From Planctomycetota bacterium (GTDB lineage: Bacteria; Planctomycetota; Planctomycetia; Pirellulales; Pirellulaceae), in assembly GCA_963204965.1 (NCBI GenBank), contig CAUJKA010000164.1, forward strand, positions 1-57,765: a DNA stretch of 57,765 bases, read 5' to 3'. The position numbers and the translations under genes are program-made. Under the pieces are notes generated by a model. The model was not told where the DNA came from, did no database searches, and saw nothing but the letters and a program-made list of their open reading frames with translations. Numbering within the stretch: the stretch's first letter is position 1; each line of letters opens with the position of its first letter. Positions 1 through 8,513 of this stretch are shown here, one piece after another.

Positions 1-690
1 GACTACAACGGGCAGAAGGATTTAATCGTCAACGGACTCAAGCAGCGAGCCCATGTCGAAGTTGACGTGGCTTATGACTCCGATAAGTCGACCAAGCACA
101 TGAATCCAATCTATGAAAAGGATTCATGGGCCGATGGCTACGACGTGATCATTCATGACGAATGTTCGTCGGATGTTAAAGAGCTGAAAGTCATCGAGCG
201 AATCTTGGCGCCACATAAGAAGGGGTTGCCAGCGGTGGTGTTGCACTGTGCAATGCATTGCTACCGTTCGGAAGGCTATCCTGAAGTAACGCCTTGGTTT
301 GAGTTCACCGGCCTACAATCTACTGGGCACGGGCCGCTCAAGCCGATCGACATTTCGTTTGCCAAGGGTGCTAGTCCTATCACCGAAGGTTTAGGCGACT
401 GGACCACGATCAATGAAGAGCTTTACAACAACAGCGCTGGAAAGTTGTTGGAGACCGCCACAGCTCTAGCGGGAGGCAAGCAATTGGTTCCACGCAAGGA
501 TGGTACTCAAGAAACAGCACAAGCCGTTGTGGTATGGACCAACAAGTACAACACGAATACTCGAGTCTTCGGAACAACTTTGGGGCATGCTAACGATACC
601 GTTGGCGACGCACGCTACTTGGACTTAGTCGCGCGCGGCTTGCTGTGGTCCTGTGACAAACTGAATCCGACTTATCTCAAGTCGAAATAG
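1..690 (+). CDS. ThuA-like domain protein, 5' end outside window
   Basis: The frame is open from base 1 and ends with TAG at 690, so the N-terminus is missing. About 229 residues are visible. The segment reads as the C-terminal two thirds of a ThuA-like fold (class I glutamine-amidotransferase-like, named after the trehalose-utilisation protein ThuA). It shows the 'YDVIIHDECSS' strand, the 'LPAVVLHCAMHCYR' strand and turn with the Cys/His cluster usual in this family, a late 'VVWTNKYNTNTRVF' segment and the 'LGHANDTVGDARYLDLVARGLLW' ending typical of the planctomycete branch. Such proteins are often secreted or linked to sugar-dehydrogenase genes, but the signal-peptide region is not in view. 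Its substrate is unknown. It converges on the kinase gene with only 10 bases between the stops. Confidence 0.85.
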   Translation, partial: DYNGQKDLIVNGLKQRAHVEVDVAYDSDKSTKHMNPIYEKDSWADGYDVIIHDECSSDVKELKVIERILAPHKKGLPAVVLHCAMHCYRSEGYPEVTPWFEFTGLQSTGHGPLKPIDISFAKGASPITEGLGDWTTINEELYNNSAGKLLETATALAGGKQLVPRKDGTQETAQAVVVWTNKYNTNTRVFGTTLGHANDTVGDARYLDLVARGLLWSCDKLNPTYLKSK

Positions 691-700
691 TCGGACGAGA

Positions 701-3700
701 TCAAACACTTGGTAAAGCCGTTGGCTTGCTTGCGTTGATTCGCGAATCGTCGATCGATCCGTTGTCTGTCCAGCAGTGCACGACGTAAGGCTTTGAGTTC
801 GGACCAGCGTGAACTTTAGCTTCAAGGTTCGCTTTGGAACTCTTCAGCCGATCCTTCACTACGGGATCGGCGAAGACTGCGTCGGTGACAACCAACGGGG
901 CTCGCATAGCTTTAGCGAAGTGGAAGACTGTGCGAACACCTTCACCGAAATAGTCCAAGCGACCATTTTGCTTTGCGATAAGAGCTCGGTCGCGATGGAC
1001 GCAGACTGTTGCTGTGACTCCATGAGATGCGAACCGTTGCCCTGCCAATTGGCTGATGCCGAAGGCTGCCTCGATGGCTTGCGCTCGATCTACAAAGGCA
1101 GCTAACAGTTCACCGTTGTTTTCTTTGACCATCGCGCCACCCACAGCCCGAAGGTATTCGCTGGCCGATTCAACGAAAACTCGTAGCAGTTCATACGCCT
1201 CTTGATCGTCCAGGCTAGCGTAGACTCGATCTAGATCGTGGAGATAGATCGCTAAGAAGGTCGTGTCCTCTGTTAGGCATGGTACCTTAGAGTCGAATAC
1301 TTGATCGGGGAACAGTTCGCGAAAGAGCGGTGAAGCCGAGGCTTGCGACGCCGTGACAACGCCTTGGCGAGGTACCGCGCGTTCGATTCGGACAAGACGT
1401 GACAACTCAGATTGATTGGTCAGATGGAACTGCACAATGCCTGCTCGCAAAGTTGTCGATTGCCGTTCCTCGTGATGTTGGTGAACCGCAAAATCTAAGC
1501 GAGCTACATTGCTGGAGCTCTGAATCGTGAACATCAGTGGATTGAGCGAACCGAGAGTGCGCACGAAGTAGTTGCCTGGTTCCAGCGAGACCGACACATC
1601 AATTGCCTCTCCCGCCGCCACTTTGATTTGCGAGACCACGTGTGGCGCGTGCCAAGGACCACCGATACAGTACTTTTCTGAAGTCACTTCGCGGATCTCG
1701 GGATTAACTTTGAAGACCAGTTCGACTGCATCGCCTGCGTTTGCTTGAAATGCAGTATCGCAAGCTTCGCAAGTCGCGTGCTGTTGAATCTGGTGCAATA
1801 CAGGTACTTGTTGTGCAGCCACGCGACAGGTTGGACAGATGACGTCCCAATAGACGGAGAGCATGCCGGCTTTCGCGGCTCGCATAGCCGTTTGCAAAAG
1901 GAGTTCGGCATCCAGCCCAAGCTGTTTAGCCAAAGCGTACGGGCGCATTTTGGATAGCTCTTGCGCCGGTGCTTCTTTGATATAGTCAACCAAGGCCGTT
2001 GTACATTCGACATCTGCTCCAGCGTCGAGCAATTGTTGAGCTAGTGCGTCGAGACGTTGCAGCCGCGACGAGCTTAGCTTGGTTTCATTGCAAAAATAGT
2101 CACGGACCATTTCTTGTTTGGCTCGTTGCAACGACTGATCGATGCGATTGTAAATACGATCCAGCGCACGGTGTCCCTTCCATCCTGCTTCAATGGTCGA
2201 CACTACTCGTCCCAACGTATTCCGCGGCTCGATCTGTACGGAGTGAATTAGTCGAGTGCCACCTTCAGGCAGGGACTTCAGTTCCACTGTGTTCATAAAC
2301 CACTTAAATGGGCCGCTGGAGAACTCTCGTAGCACTCCGAATCGCGAGCCTTCGATCCATTCAAACGGATGTTCCTCCCATTGAATCTTGATGCCACCCA
2401 GCTTAAATGAACCGAAACGACGTATTCCGCGAGTCGGATCTTTTTCTGTCCAGTACTGAACTGATGGTAGGCCAGCGGCTCGATTGAGTCGCTCGGTATC
2501 GGATACATGTTGCCAAAGCTCTTCCGCCGAGCTAGTTAAGTCCCATTGGAATTCACGTTTCCACAACTTACGAGGATCAAAGGCTGGCAAAACTGGGTGA
2601 GCTTCAAAGGCATTCGGCTTTCCTTCGAGGATCAAGTCAATTCGCTCGATCAACTGCGAAGCGTTAGCGATTCGCTGAGCAGGCGACTTGGCCAACATGC
2701 CGTGAACAAGTTCTACGGTTGGCTCGCTGATCGAACTATTGCGTTTGCGAAGATCGGGAATACTCGTGAAGCAGTGCATAGCTGCTAGCTTCATTACATC
2801 GGCATCATAGAAGGGTACGTTGCCCGACAGCAATTCGAAGAGCATGACTCCCAGCGAGTACACATCGGTGGACGTATCGATTTCGGCGCCGCCCTTGCAC
2901 TGTTCAGGCGACATATAGCTGGGTGTACCAAGGAATGCACCCGCTCGAGTCAACTCCATTGATTCCGATTGAACGACATGTCGAGCAATTCCAAAGTCGG
3001 TCAGCTTGACGAGATAGCTGCCCGCTTGTTGGATATCGACTGTGACATCGACTTTTACATCTGCAGTGGCTCTGGTGTTATCGCTCGCTCGATTCGCTAG
3101 GAGCACATTCTCAGGTTTTACGTCGCGATGAATGATGCCACGTCGATGAGCTTCCACCAAAGCGCTTGCCACATCGCGAATCAACTGCAACGACTGGCGT
3201 TCATCCAGCGGGCCACGACCGCGCAGCCAATGCTTGAGATTAACTCCGTCGACAAACTCCATTGCAATGTAGTGCAGATCATTATCGAAGCCAATTTCCA
3301 GTAGCTGGGTCACGTGTGGGTTCTGAACGCTTGCCAAAAGACGACCTTCTTTTTGGAAGCGTCGTATGGCCTGGGCTTGATCTTTACCGGTGTACCTGAG
3401 GACCTTGATAGCTACACGATCCCGCGTGACTGGATCGAGCGCTGAGTAGACTTCACCCATCCCTCCGCGTCCTAGAACTCGCTCCAGTTGGAATCGTCCT
3501 AGCTTGGTTCCTTCGAGTTTGGCGTTGCCCGAACTCGCTTGGGATTCTTGTATTTCCGTGGTGTCGTGCGAAGGTAGCTCGTCGCAAGGTAACGCGATGT
3601 TGGGATCACAGTTGATCGTTTGGTCATCGTAGGCTTCCGATTCATCGTCCGAATTTGCGACGGAGACCATTGGTTTGGCCACAACCTCATCGAGGAAATC

Positions 3701-4477
3701 GATCCATTGTTCGAAGCACTCCTCTTCGCCGCCGACTTCTCGCGATTTGAGGATCAGCTTCCGGAGTAGCGTCAACTTTCGTCCGACAATTGCAGGTTGA
3801 GAGTCGGACTTAGAAAGTGCGAACTCAGCAATCGACGCAACTAACCGCACCGCGCCGCTGACATCACGCACATAAAGTTGCGCAGCGTCGGAGTCCATTG
3901 TTGTTTGTGGCTCGCAATAGAAGGACTCAAGAAAATCTAAGTCAATAAGCTCAGTAGCGTCTTCACGTAGTCGAAGACATTCCTTCGAAAGCCCACCATG
4001 GTACAGCTTAGATAGCGAACACTTGCGTATAAAGCCGAGTAACTGCTGACAGGTTCGCAACAGTTCGTCTACACTCGATAGTCCTATCCAGCAATCCAAG
4101 TTGTGATAGGGAGGCAAGTTGATGTCGTCAAGGACAACAAACGGTGTGGTAGCTTCCAGGTTGTAGCCTCGCAGCCTGGGCAAGCGGCCCAATACGGCTT
4201 GAGTGAGACGCAGTTTCTGCTGAAACTCAAGACGCATGTTATCGGCCAACCATGGCAAGAAGACGACTTGAACCGAAACGGCGTTTGGTTCCTCGATAGC
4301 TTGGAAATGTCGCGGCCATCGCGACCCTGTGACCGGTTGTAAGTACGTCAACGAGGATAGGTCGTAGCGATCGAATGTCGATCCGAACGTGCGTTGTTCG
4401 CCATCGTTGGGTTGTCCGGTAACAATCGGTGGTTGTGCGGATTGTTCGAATGTGGAGCTACGAATTGTCGCTGGCAT
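701..4477 (-). CDS. Giant Ser/Thr protein kinase with SRPBCC/DUF5939-like and degenerate cyclase-like C-terminus
   Basis: This 1258-residue cytoplasmic protein has no obvious membrane segment. Residues about 1-290 contain a degenerate kinase-like segment with 'YHGGLSKECLRL...IDLDFLE' where an HRD/DFG pair would sit. Residues about 328-595 are a full Hanks-type kinase: glycine loop 'GRGGMGEVY', Lys358, HRDVKPEN (Asp452), DFG (Asp494), and 'GTPSYMSPEQ'. The stretch between HRD and DFG is about 20 residues longer than usual. Residues about 620-790 look like an SRPBCC domain, followed by a region resembling DUF5939 with a zinc ribbon (CPTC near 883, then CEAC). Residues about 1070-1225 resemble a class III nucleotide cyclase, but the metal-binding Asp of 'FxDI' is Ala ('FLAI') and the 'GD' pair is GE, so it is probably regulatory or inactive. 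DUF5939 and cyclase domains are commonly fused to each other; fusion to an active-looking kinase is less usual. Substrate unknown. Confidence 0.9.
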   Translation of the reverse strand: MPATIRSSTFEQSAQPPIVTGQPNDGEQRTFGSTFDRYDLSSLTYLQPVTGSRWPRHFQAIEEPNAVSVQVVFLPWLADNMRLEFQQKLRLTQAVLGRLPRLRGYNLEATTPFVVLDDINLPPYHNLDCWIGLSSVDELLRTCQQLLGFIRKCSLSKLYHGGLSKECLRLREDATELIDLDFLESFYCEPQTTMDSDAAQLYVRDVSGAVRLVASIAEFALSKSDSQPAIVGRKLTLLRKLILKSREVGGEEECFEQWIDFLDEVVAKPMVSVANSDDESEAYDDQTINCDPNIALPCDELPSHDTTEIQESQASSGNAKLEGTKLGRFQLERVLGRGGMGEVYSALDPVTRDRVAIKVLRYTGKDQAQAIRRFQKEGRLLASVQNPHVTQLLEIGFDNDLHYIAMEFVDGVNLKHWLRGRGPLDERQSLQLIRDVASALVEAHRRGIIHRDVKPENVLLANRASDNTRATADVKVDVTVDIQQAGSYLVKLTDFGIARHVVQSESMELTRAGAFLGTPSYMSPEQCKGGAEIDTSTDVYSLGVMLFELLSGNVPFYDADVMKLAAMHCFTSIPDLRKRNSSISEPTVELVHGMLAKSPAQRIANASQLIERIDLILEGKPNAFEAHPVLPAFDPRKLWKREFQWDLTSSAEELWQHVSDTERLNRAAGLPSVQYWTEKDPTRGIRRFGSFKLGGIKIQWEEHPFEWIEGSRFGVLREFSSGPFKWFMNTVELKSLPEGGTRLIHSVQIEPRNTLGRVVSTIEAGWKGHRALDRIYNRIDQSLQRAKQEMVRDYFCNETKLSSSRLQRLDALAQQLLDAGADVECTTALVDYIKEAPAQELSKMRPYALAKQLGLDAELLLQTAMRAAKAGMLSVYWDVICPTCRVAAQQVPVLHQIQQHATCEACDTAFQANAGDAVELVFKVNPEIREVTSEKYCIGGPWHAPHVVSQIKVAAGEAIDVSVSLEPGNYFVRTLGSLNPLMFTIQSSSNVARLDFAVHQHHEERQSTTLRAGIVQFHLTNQSELSRLVRIERAVPRQGVVTASQASASPLFRELFPDQVFDSKVPCLTEDTTFLAIYLHDLDRVYASLDDQEAYELLRVFVESASEYLRAVGGAMVKENNGELLAAFVDRAQAIEAAFGISQLAGQRFASHGVTATVCVHRDRALIAKQNGRLDYFGEGVRTVFHFAKAMRAPLVVTDAVFADPVVKDRLKSSKANLEAKVHAGPNSKPYVVHCWTDNGSIDDSRINASKPTALPSV

Positions 4478-4771
4478 AGTTTGCTCGAATCAAGTGGGAT
4501 TTGCCGCTGTAAACAGGCTAAGAAGCCTACTTTTCCCTAGCCCAGAGTCGTCTTTGGCCCAACGGATTGAGTAGGTTTGGGGGCAGAATAGGATGACGAA
4601 TAATCCGATTGTTCGGATTGCTAGGCCTAAAGCGTCATAACAGTTTCGCAATGGCCAAAGGGCTCGCATCGCTAACATCTGTTGCGAAAGTTGTGTAGTA
4701 TTGAGAGGGACTGTTTGCCACTACGGCTTAAAAGAGTCACTTAACAATTACTCGTTCTTAAAGGTACTTCC

Positions 4772-5287
4772 ATGCGACTCTTTTCGCGCAACAGTTTGTT
4801 TGTCTTCTCAGCAATCACCGCGTTGGTTGTTGTAACCGGAAGTGGAGCCATTCAGCAGGGCGCATCGTTGCTTCAGCAGATCCGCAGTTCCAACAAGCAA
4901 ATCGACGAAGAGATGGTCAAGGAGTTAGGCGCGGACGAACTCGGAATGAAGAAGTACGTACTGGCTTTCTTGAAAACAGGTCCCAAGCGCGATCAAGATC
5001 CCGAAACGGCTGCCAAGTTACAACAAGCTCACATGGCCAACATCGGAAAGATGGCCGAAGAGGGCAAGTTAGTCCTTGCAGGGCCATTTATGGACAATGG
5101 TCCGTTGCGTGGAATATATCTGTTCAACACTGAGAGTCTTGAAGAAGCTAAGAAGTGGACGGAGACCGATCCGGCAGTACAAGCTGGTCGGTTGGAGATG
5201 GAACTTCACCCTTGGTATGGCTCGGCCGCGATGCAGTTGCTGAACGATCTACACGGGCGAGTCCAAAAGAAGAAGTTTGGTGAGTAG
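4772..5287 (+). CDS. Secreted YCII-domain protein
   Basis: The protein has 171 residues. It begins with a signal-like segment (basic 'MRLFSRNS', then 'LFVFSAITALVVVTGSGA'). From about residue 60 it matches the YciI/YCII family, a small ferredoxin-like alpha+beta domain. The family's conserved His (in 'QQAHMANI') and Asp (in 'TDPAVQAGRLEMELHPWYG') are both present. YCII domains have been proposed to act as small enzymes, but the reaction here is not known, and an exported YCII domain is a common planctomycete variant. The start is the first Met in frame directly ahead of the signal segment. The stop codon lies on the first bases of the tandem repeat that follows. Confidence 0.8.
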   Translation: MRLFSRNSLFVFSAITALVVVTGSGAIQQGASLLQQIRSSNKQIDEEMVKELGADELGMKKYVLAFLKTGPKRDQDPETAAKLQQAHMANIGKMAEEGKLVLAGPFMDNGPLRGIYLFNTESLEEAKKWTETDPAVQAGRLEMELHPWYGSAAMQLLNDLHGRVQKKKFGE

Positions 5288-5740
5288 GTTCTTATCTGCC
5301 GGATAGAACCAGTGTGGACTTTTGTTAGTGGATAGAGCGCGTGGTATGCACGAGCGATGCCGAAGGGACCGGTAAGAAATTTAACGCAAGTTCGCGAAGG
5401 CGCGGGGTCGCGGAGATAAGAACCATTGGAATAACGCTGATGGTCATGCGAGTGCCCATTTGCCGCAAGTCCAACGTGGTCAAACCCGGCAGGAGTTTGA
5501 CCTACCCGGACACAGCGCGAAGCGGTTGGGTAGGTTCTTATCTGCCGGAAAGAACCGGAGTGGACTTTTGTTAGTGGATAGAGCGCGTGGTATGCACGAG
5601 CGATGCCGAAGGGATCGGTAAGAAATTTAACGCAGAGTCGCGAAGGCACAGAGACAAGAACCATCGGAGAAACTTGGTTATGCGAGTGCGACTTTCCGCA
5701 AAGTTCAATGTGGTCAAACCCGGCAGGAGTTTGACCTACC
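5285..5740. repeat. Tandem intergenic repeat, two units with 246-bp offset, each ending in a hairpin
   Basis: Unit 1 begins at 5285 and unit 2 at 5531, and unit 2 is shorter by about 30 bases. Both begin 'taggttcttatctgccgg', share a long near-identical block covering 'ggacttttgttagtggatag' and 'gcatgagcgatgccgaagg'-like sequence, then 'taagaaatttaacgca', and end in 'caaacccggcaggagtttga'. Each unit carries a start hairpin (GGTTCT/AGAACC at 5287-5292 and 5305-5310 in unit 1; weaker in unit 2) and an 8-bp end hairpin GGTCAAAC/GTTTGACC (5478-5485 with 5495-5502; 5712-5719 with 5729-5736, loop of 9). It lies between two convergent genes, so the hairpins could end transcription from both sides. 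A family of dispersed intergenic repeats is inferred, not shown. Confidence 0.8.
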
Positions 5741-5747
5741 AGATTGC

Positions 5748-6704
5748 TTAGTGCCGCTGAAATCTGCTTAGCGCTGGTGCATGACTAAACTTGGTGTCAG
5801 CGATAAACAGACCACCGGCCAGTTGCGATTCGGCTTGACGCTCCGCAGGCATATGCTCGACGGCGGTGGTGATGATCAGCTTGACCGTACCGTCTGGATG
5901 ATCGATCAACAGCGGGCAGGTAGCTTGCGGGCTGTGAGGCGTTCGCCAAATCGCTTCCAAGCTTCCATCAAGCAAGCTGTACTGGCGTGTCTCGCCAAAA
6001 TTAGCTGGGTTCGGATTGTAGAAGCTTACGATAGCGCTTTGTTCGTCGGGTGTCAGAACCATACCATCGGGAACGGATGGTAGGTCCGAGAAATCGACAA
6101 CAGTCTGGCAATCACTTACTGAACCATTCTTGATATCCAAGCTATACCTGACCAATTTGCGGGTTGGTGAGTCGATGTCCAAAAGGTGAAGGTTCCCGCC
6201 TGACGCGACGACGTCTTTGCCGTTGCTACAGATCTGATCATTTCTCAAACGGATCAATTGTTGATCAGCTCCGCGGAAAAGGTACAAACCTGCCTTCTTG
6301 GTTTTGAACTCCAGATCTTTGCTTCCGAAAACTAGGTTGTCGCCGTAGCAAGTACCATCGTTGATAATCGTGTTGGTAACATCGCTATCAATACCGCTGG
6401 CCAGCACGGTCCACGATCGGTCCGAGGTTTGGAAGAGTCCCAGCTCGCGCTCACAACCGACGACAAATTCGCCTTCGTTTTGTGTCGGCTTGGCAAAGCC
6501 AGGTCGCCCAGGCAAGTCAAACTGTTGATTGGAGTTACTGCTCAGGTCAAAGATATTCAAGGAACCATGCTTGGAATCAGCGCCATGCTGAATCGCTACC
6601 CAACTAAACTTGCCAGCTCCGAGCGCCGTTGGTCCCTCTGGCAAAAATCTCTGCTGAGGATTGTCGGGAAGAAATAGCAGTTGAGCGTCGATGATCTTGG
6701 TCAT
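5748..6704 (-). CDS. SMP-30/gluconolactonase/LRE-family beta-propeller protein
   Basis: The 318-residue length is usual for the regucalcin/gluconolactonase family. Family marks are the metal-site region 'NTIINDGTCYGDNLVFGSKDLEF' (Asn/Asp pair near 110-115), the 'SVPDGMVLTPDEQSAIVSFYNP' strand (Asp near 215), and the repeated GLYLF/LHLLD propeller strands. Members hydrolyse sugar lactones in sugar-acid pathways using a divalent metal. There is no signal peptide, so it acts in the cytoplasm. It is transcribed away from the ligase cassette and its stop faces the tandem repeat. The exact substrate cannot be told from sequence. Confidence 0.8.
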   Translation of the reverse strand: MTKIIDAQLLFLPDNPQQRFLPEGPTALGAGKFSWVAIQHGADSKHGSLNIFDLSSNSNQQFDLPGRPGFAKPTQNEGEFVVGCERELGLFQTSDRSWTVLASGIDSDVTNTIINDGTCYGDNLVFGSKDLEFKTKKAGLYLFRGADQQLIRLRNDQICSNGKDVVASGGNLHLLDIDSPTRKLVRYSLDIKNGSVSDCQTVVDFSDLPSVPDGMVLTPDEQSAIVSFYNPNPANFGETRQYSLLDGSLEAIWRTPHSPQATCPLLIDHPDGTVKLIITTAVEHMPAERQAESQLAGGLFIADTKFSHAPALSRFQRH

Positions 6705-7071
6705 GAGAGGAAAGCTTGATGTAGGGAGTGCTGGAAACAGTTCAACGCCAACAAGCTAACCGTAGTGGGATTGGGTGTCCAGCACGTCAGCCGCAAGTTG
6801 AACCCAAGACCTGTTCCGACGGTATTGCGGGAAGTTCGAATAAAGGCCGAAGTCGTGCGGATTATAGCGATCAGGAAGGAAGGCTGGTCCTGGTAGATTT
6901 TGCTCTGTAGGCGAGCATTTTTGACGAAATTGCCCGCAAAATAGCTCTCTCGACGGTGATTTGCTGGACTCTGGCCTAAGAGGGGTGTAGTTTTGCTTAG
7001 TCTGTCCTGCGAAGCCCCTTTGGGACCGTGGTCAGCGGCACATAACCAACTTCTGATTTCGAGAATTCCCC
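6705..7071. other. Divergent intergenic region, 367 bp
   Basis: This gap separates the start of the SMP-30-like gene (minus) from the start of the ligase cassette (plus), so it should hold promoters for both. I see no convincing -35/-10 pair, no clear operator and no repeat. A 60-residue open frame inside it (6728-6910) has no recognisable features and is not called. Confidence 0.5.
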
Positions 7072-7698
7072 ATGGCCAAACCTCTCATCTTTCGGCTCGG
7101 CGACGAAGACCTGGCGCTGAACATCAACAAAGTCGATCGGACGAAACTGTACGGATCTAAAGAGATCGAAGCTGTTGACGAACAGGAACGCGTTTGCGAA
7201 CTGGCTACATTGGCCGACGATGGTCACACCATGATCGGTCGAGGTGGAACCGGATTGCTGTGGATCGATGCAGACGGCTGTTGGCGCGACAAAGCTGAGC
7301 TTAAGCCGGTGAATGTTCACGGTGAAGAGATTCAGCCAGTCGAGTCGTCCTTTGGTCAAACTATCAAACTGTTCGATACGGCGACTGTAGAGTTCTACTT
7401 GGAGCACAACATTCGGTTGGTTTACCAAATTGAACCCGCCAGTGATGCCGTCAATATCGACTCGTTGGCAAACGAGCTGCGTAAGGGAACGATCTTCTTT
7501 TTCCCTTACAGTTATCGCGGCGGGCTGGAAGCCGATACGGCATTCCTGCTGATGAATGAAGAAGAGCAAATCATGTTGGCGGTGGGTAATCCAACCTCGA
7601 TCGCCTACATCACCGTTCAAAGTCAAATTGCCGTCGAAGAAGTCGCTGAAGACTCCGAAGAAGCGGAAACAGATTTGATGAGCTTTGACATGATCTAA
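7072..7698 (+). CDS. Unrecognised acidic protein, first gene of ligase cassette
   Basis: This 208-residue soluble protein belongs to no family I recognise. It is rich in Asp/Glu, has no signal peptide or membrane segment, and ends with an acidic tail ('VAEDSEEAETD') followed by a hydrophobic 'LMSFDMI'. The middle contains alternating strand-like segments ('ATVEFYLEHNIRLVYQIEP', 'GTIFFFPYSYRGGLEADTAFLL'), suggesting an all-beta or alpha/beta fold. It lies 80 bases upstream of the second unknown gene and in the same direction as the ligase-like gene, so a shared function is likely. An antisense frame covers the whole gene but has no partner or domain. The same-strand cassette and plausible strand pattern favour this one. 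Confidence 0.75.
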   Translation: MAKPLIFRLGDEDLALNINKVDRTKLYGSKEIEAVDEQERVCELATLADDGHTMIGRGGTGLLWIDADGCWRDKAELKPVNVHGEEIQPVESSFGQTIKLFDTATVEFYLEHNIRLVYQIEPASDAVNIDSLANELRKGTIFFFPYSYRGGLEADTAFLLMNEEEQIMLAVGNPTSIAYITVQSQIAVEEVAEDSEEAETDLMSFDMI

Positions 7699-7778
7699 CC
7701 ATGGTTGTTTTCCAACCATCGGAATCGTGTCCACTTTGATTTCAACATCCGTCAGGCTTAGCAAGTAGTAGAAGAGTT

Positions 7779-8513
7779 ATGGGTGAAATTAATCTATCGA
7801 ACAATGGCGGAAGAGATGCTGTGGTTGCAACCACCAGCGTCACATCGCTCAAGCAAATTCGTTGGCTGGACGATCAAGGTCGGCAAGCAGCTTCGTCACG
7901 CGTAATCAAGTCGACTTTGAATCACAGCTTAGAAGCGATTCTTGATGCTCAAAAGTGTGAATTGGAAGCGGTATCACAACTGCTGATCGATGGCGATCCA
8001 GAGATCGATTTGCAAAACACGGGACGAATGCTCCGAGAGACTTCGCGAGTCTTCGTTGACAAGGATCGAGGCATTGTCCGTAATGTTCGCTTTTGGGAAG
8101 TTGTCAAGAATCCCGATGGCACAGTACGCCAGCGACGACCAAGAGAGCTTGCTGCTACGAACATCTCCACCGATGTTCCACTACGATGGTCGGGGATCTT
8201 CATTCCCAAGGACAAAGCCGTTCGCAAGTTTGTCTTTAGTGGCAAAGCCCAGATCCAGCACATCAATGGTTTGACCTACGACTTTCTCTTCGCGATGGCT
8301 AAGGATCTCGAACAGAGAAACTCGCTGATGCTTTTAGGGGCTGGACCCAAATCAAATCAACCGCTGATCATGCGTCGTGGTGGAACGCCCTATCGAGGTT
8401 TCTTGGAAGGCCGCACACAAGGTGATAAGTACTGCTTGTTATTGCACTTTTCGAACTTGGAGCTCAAGGCTCCGAAGTTAGACGCCAGTTCTGATAACGA
8501 GCAAGGAGAGTAA
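7779..8513 (+). CDS. Unrecognised protein, second gene of ligase cassette
   Basis: This 244-residue soluble protein has no family I can name. It has a short polar N-terminus, a helical region rich in Glu/Gln (about 45-75), and a C-terminal half with strand-like motifs 'AVRKFVFSGKAQIQHINGLTYDFLFAMAKDL', 'PLIMRRGGTPYRGFLEGRTQGDKYCLLLHFSNLELK'. A purine-rich 'agaagag' lies just upstream of the ATG. Its stop codon TAA shares its last base with the ATG of the ligase gene (TAATG), so the two are translationally coupled. That coupling is the strongest clue that it is a partner or accessory of the ligase. An adaptor or end-binding role would be a guess. Confidence 0.8.
   Translation: MGEINLSNNGGRDAVVATTSVTSLKQIRWLDDQGRQAASSRVIKSTLNHSLEAILDAQKCELEAVSQLLIDGDPEIDLQNTGRMLRETSRVFVDKDRGIVRNVRFWEVVKNPDGTVRQRRPRELAATNISTDVPLRWSGIFIPKDKAVRKFVFSGKAQIQHINGLTYDFLFAMAKDLEQRNSLMLLGAGPKSNQPLIMRRGGTPYRGFLEGRTQGDKYCLLLHFSNLELKAPKLDASSDNEQGE

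Noticed and set aside
5206..5664. 152-codon minus-strand frame across the tandem repeat, giving a repeated peptide
   Set aside because: The repeat period (246) is a multiple of 3, so the frame stays open by chance. There is no signal, domain or ribosome site, and the DNA is a hairpin-bearing intergenic repeat.
6997..7764. 255-codon antisense frame over the first cassette gene
   Set aside because: It lies entirely opposite a frame that fits the same-strand cassette, and it has no recognisable domain.
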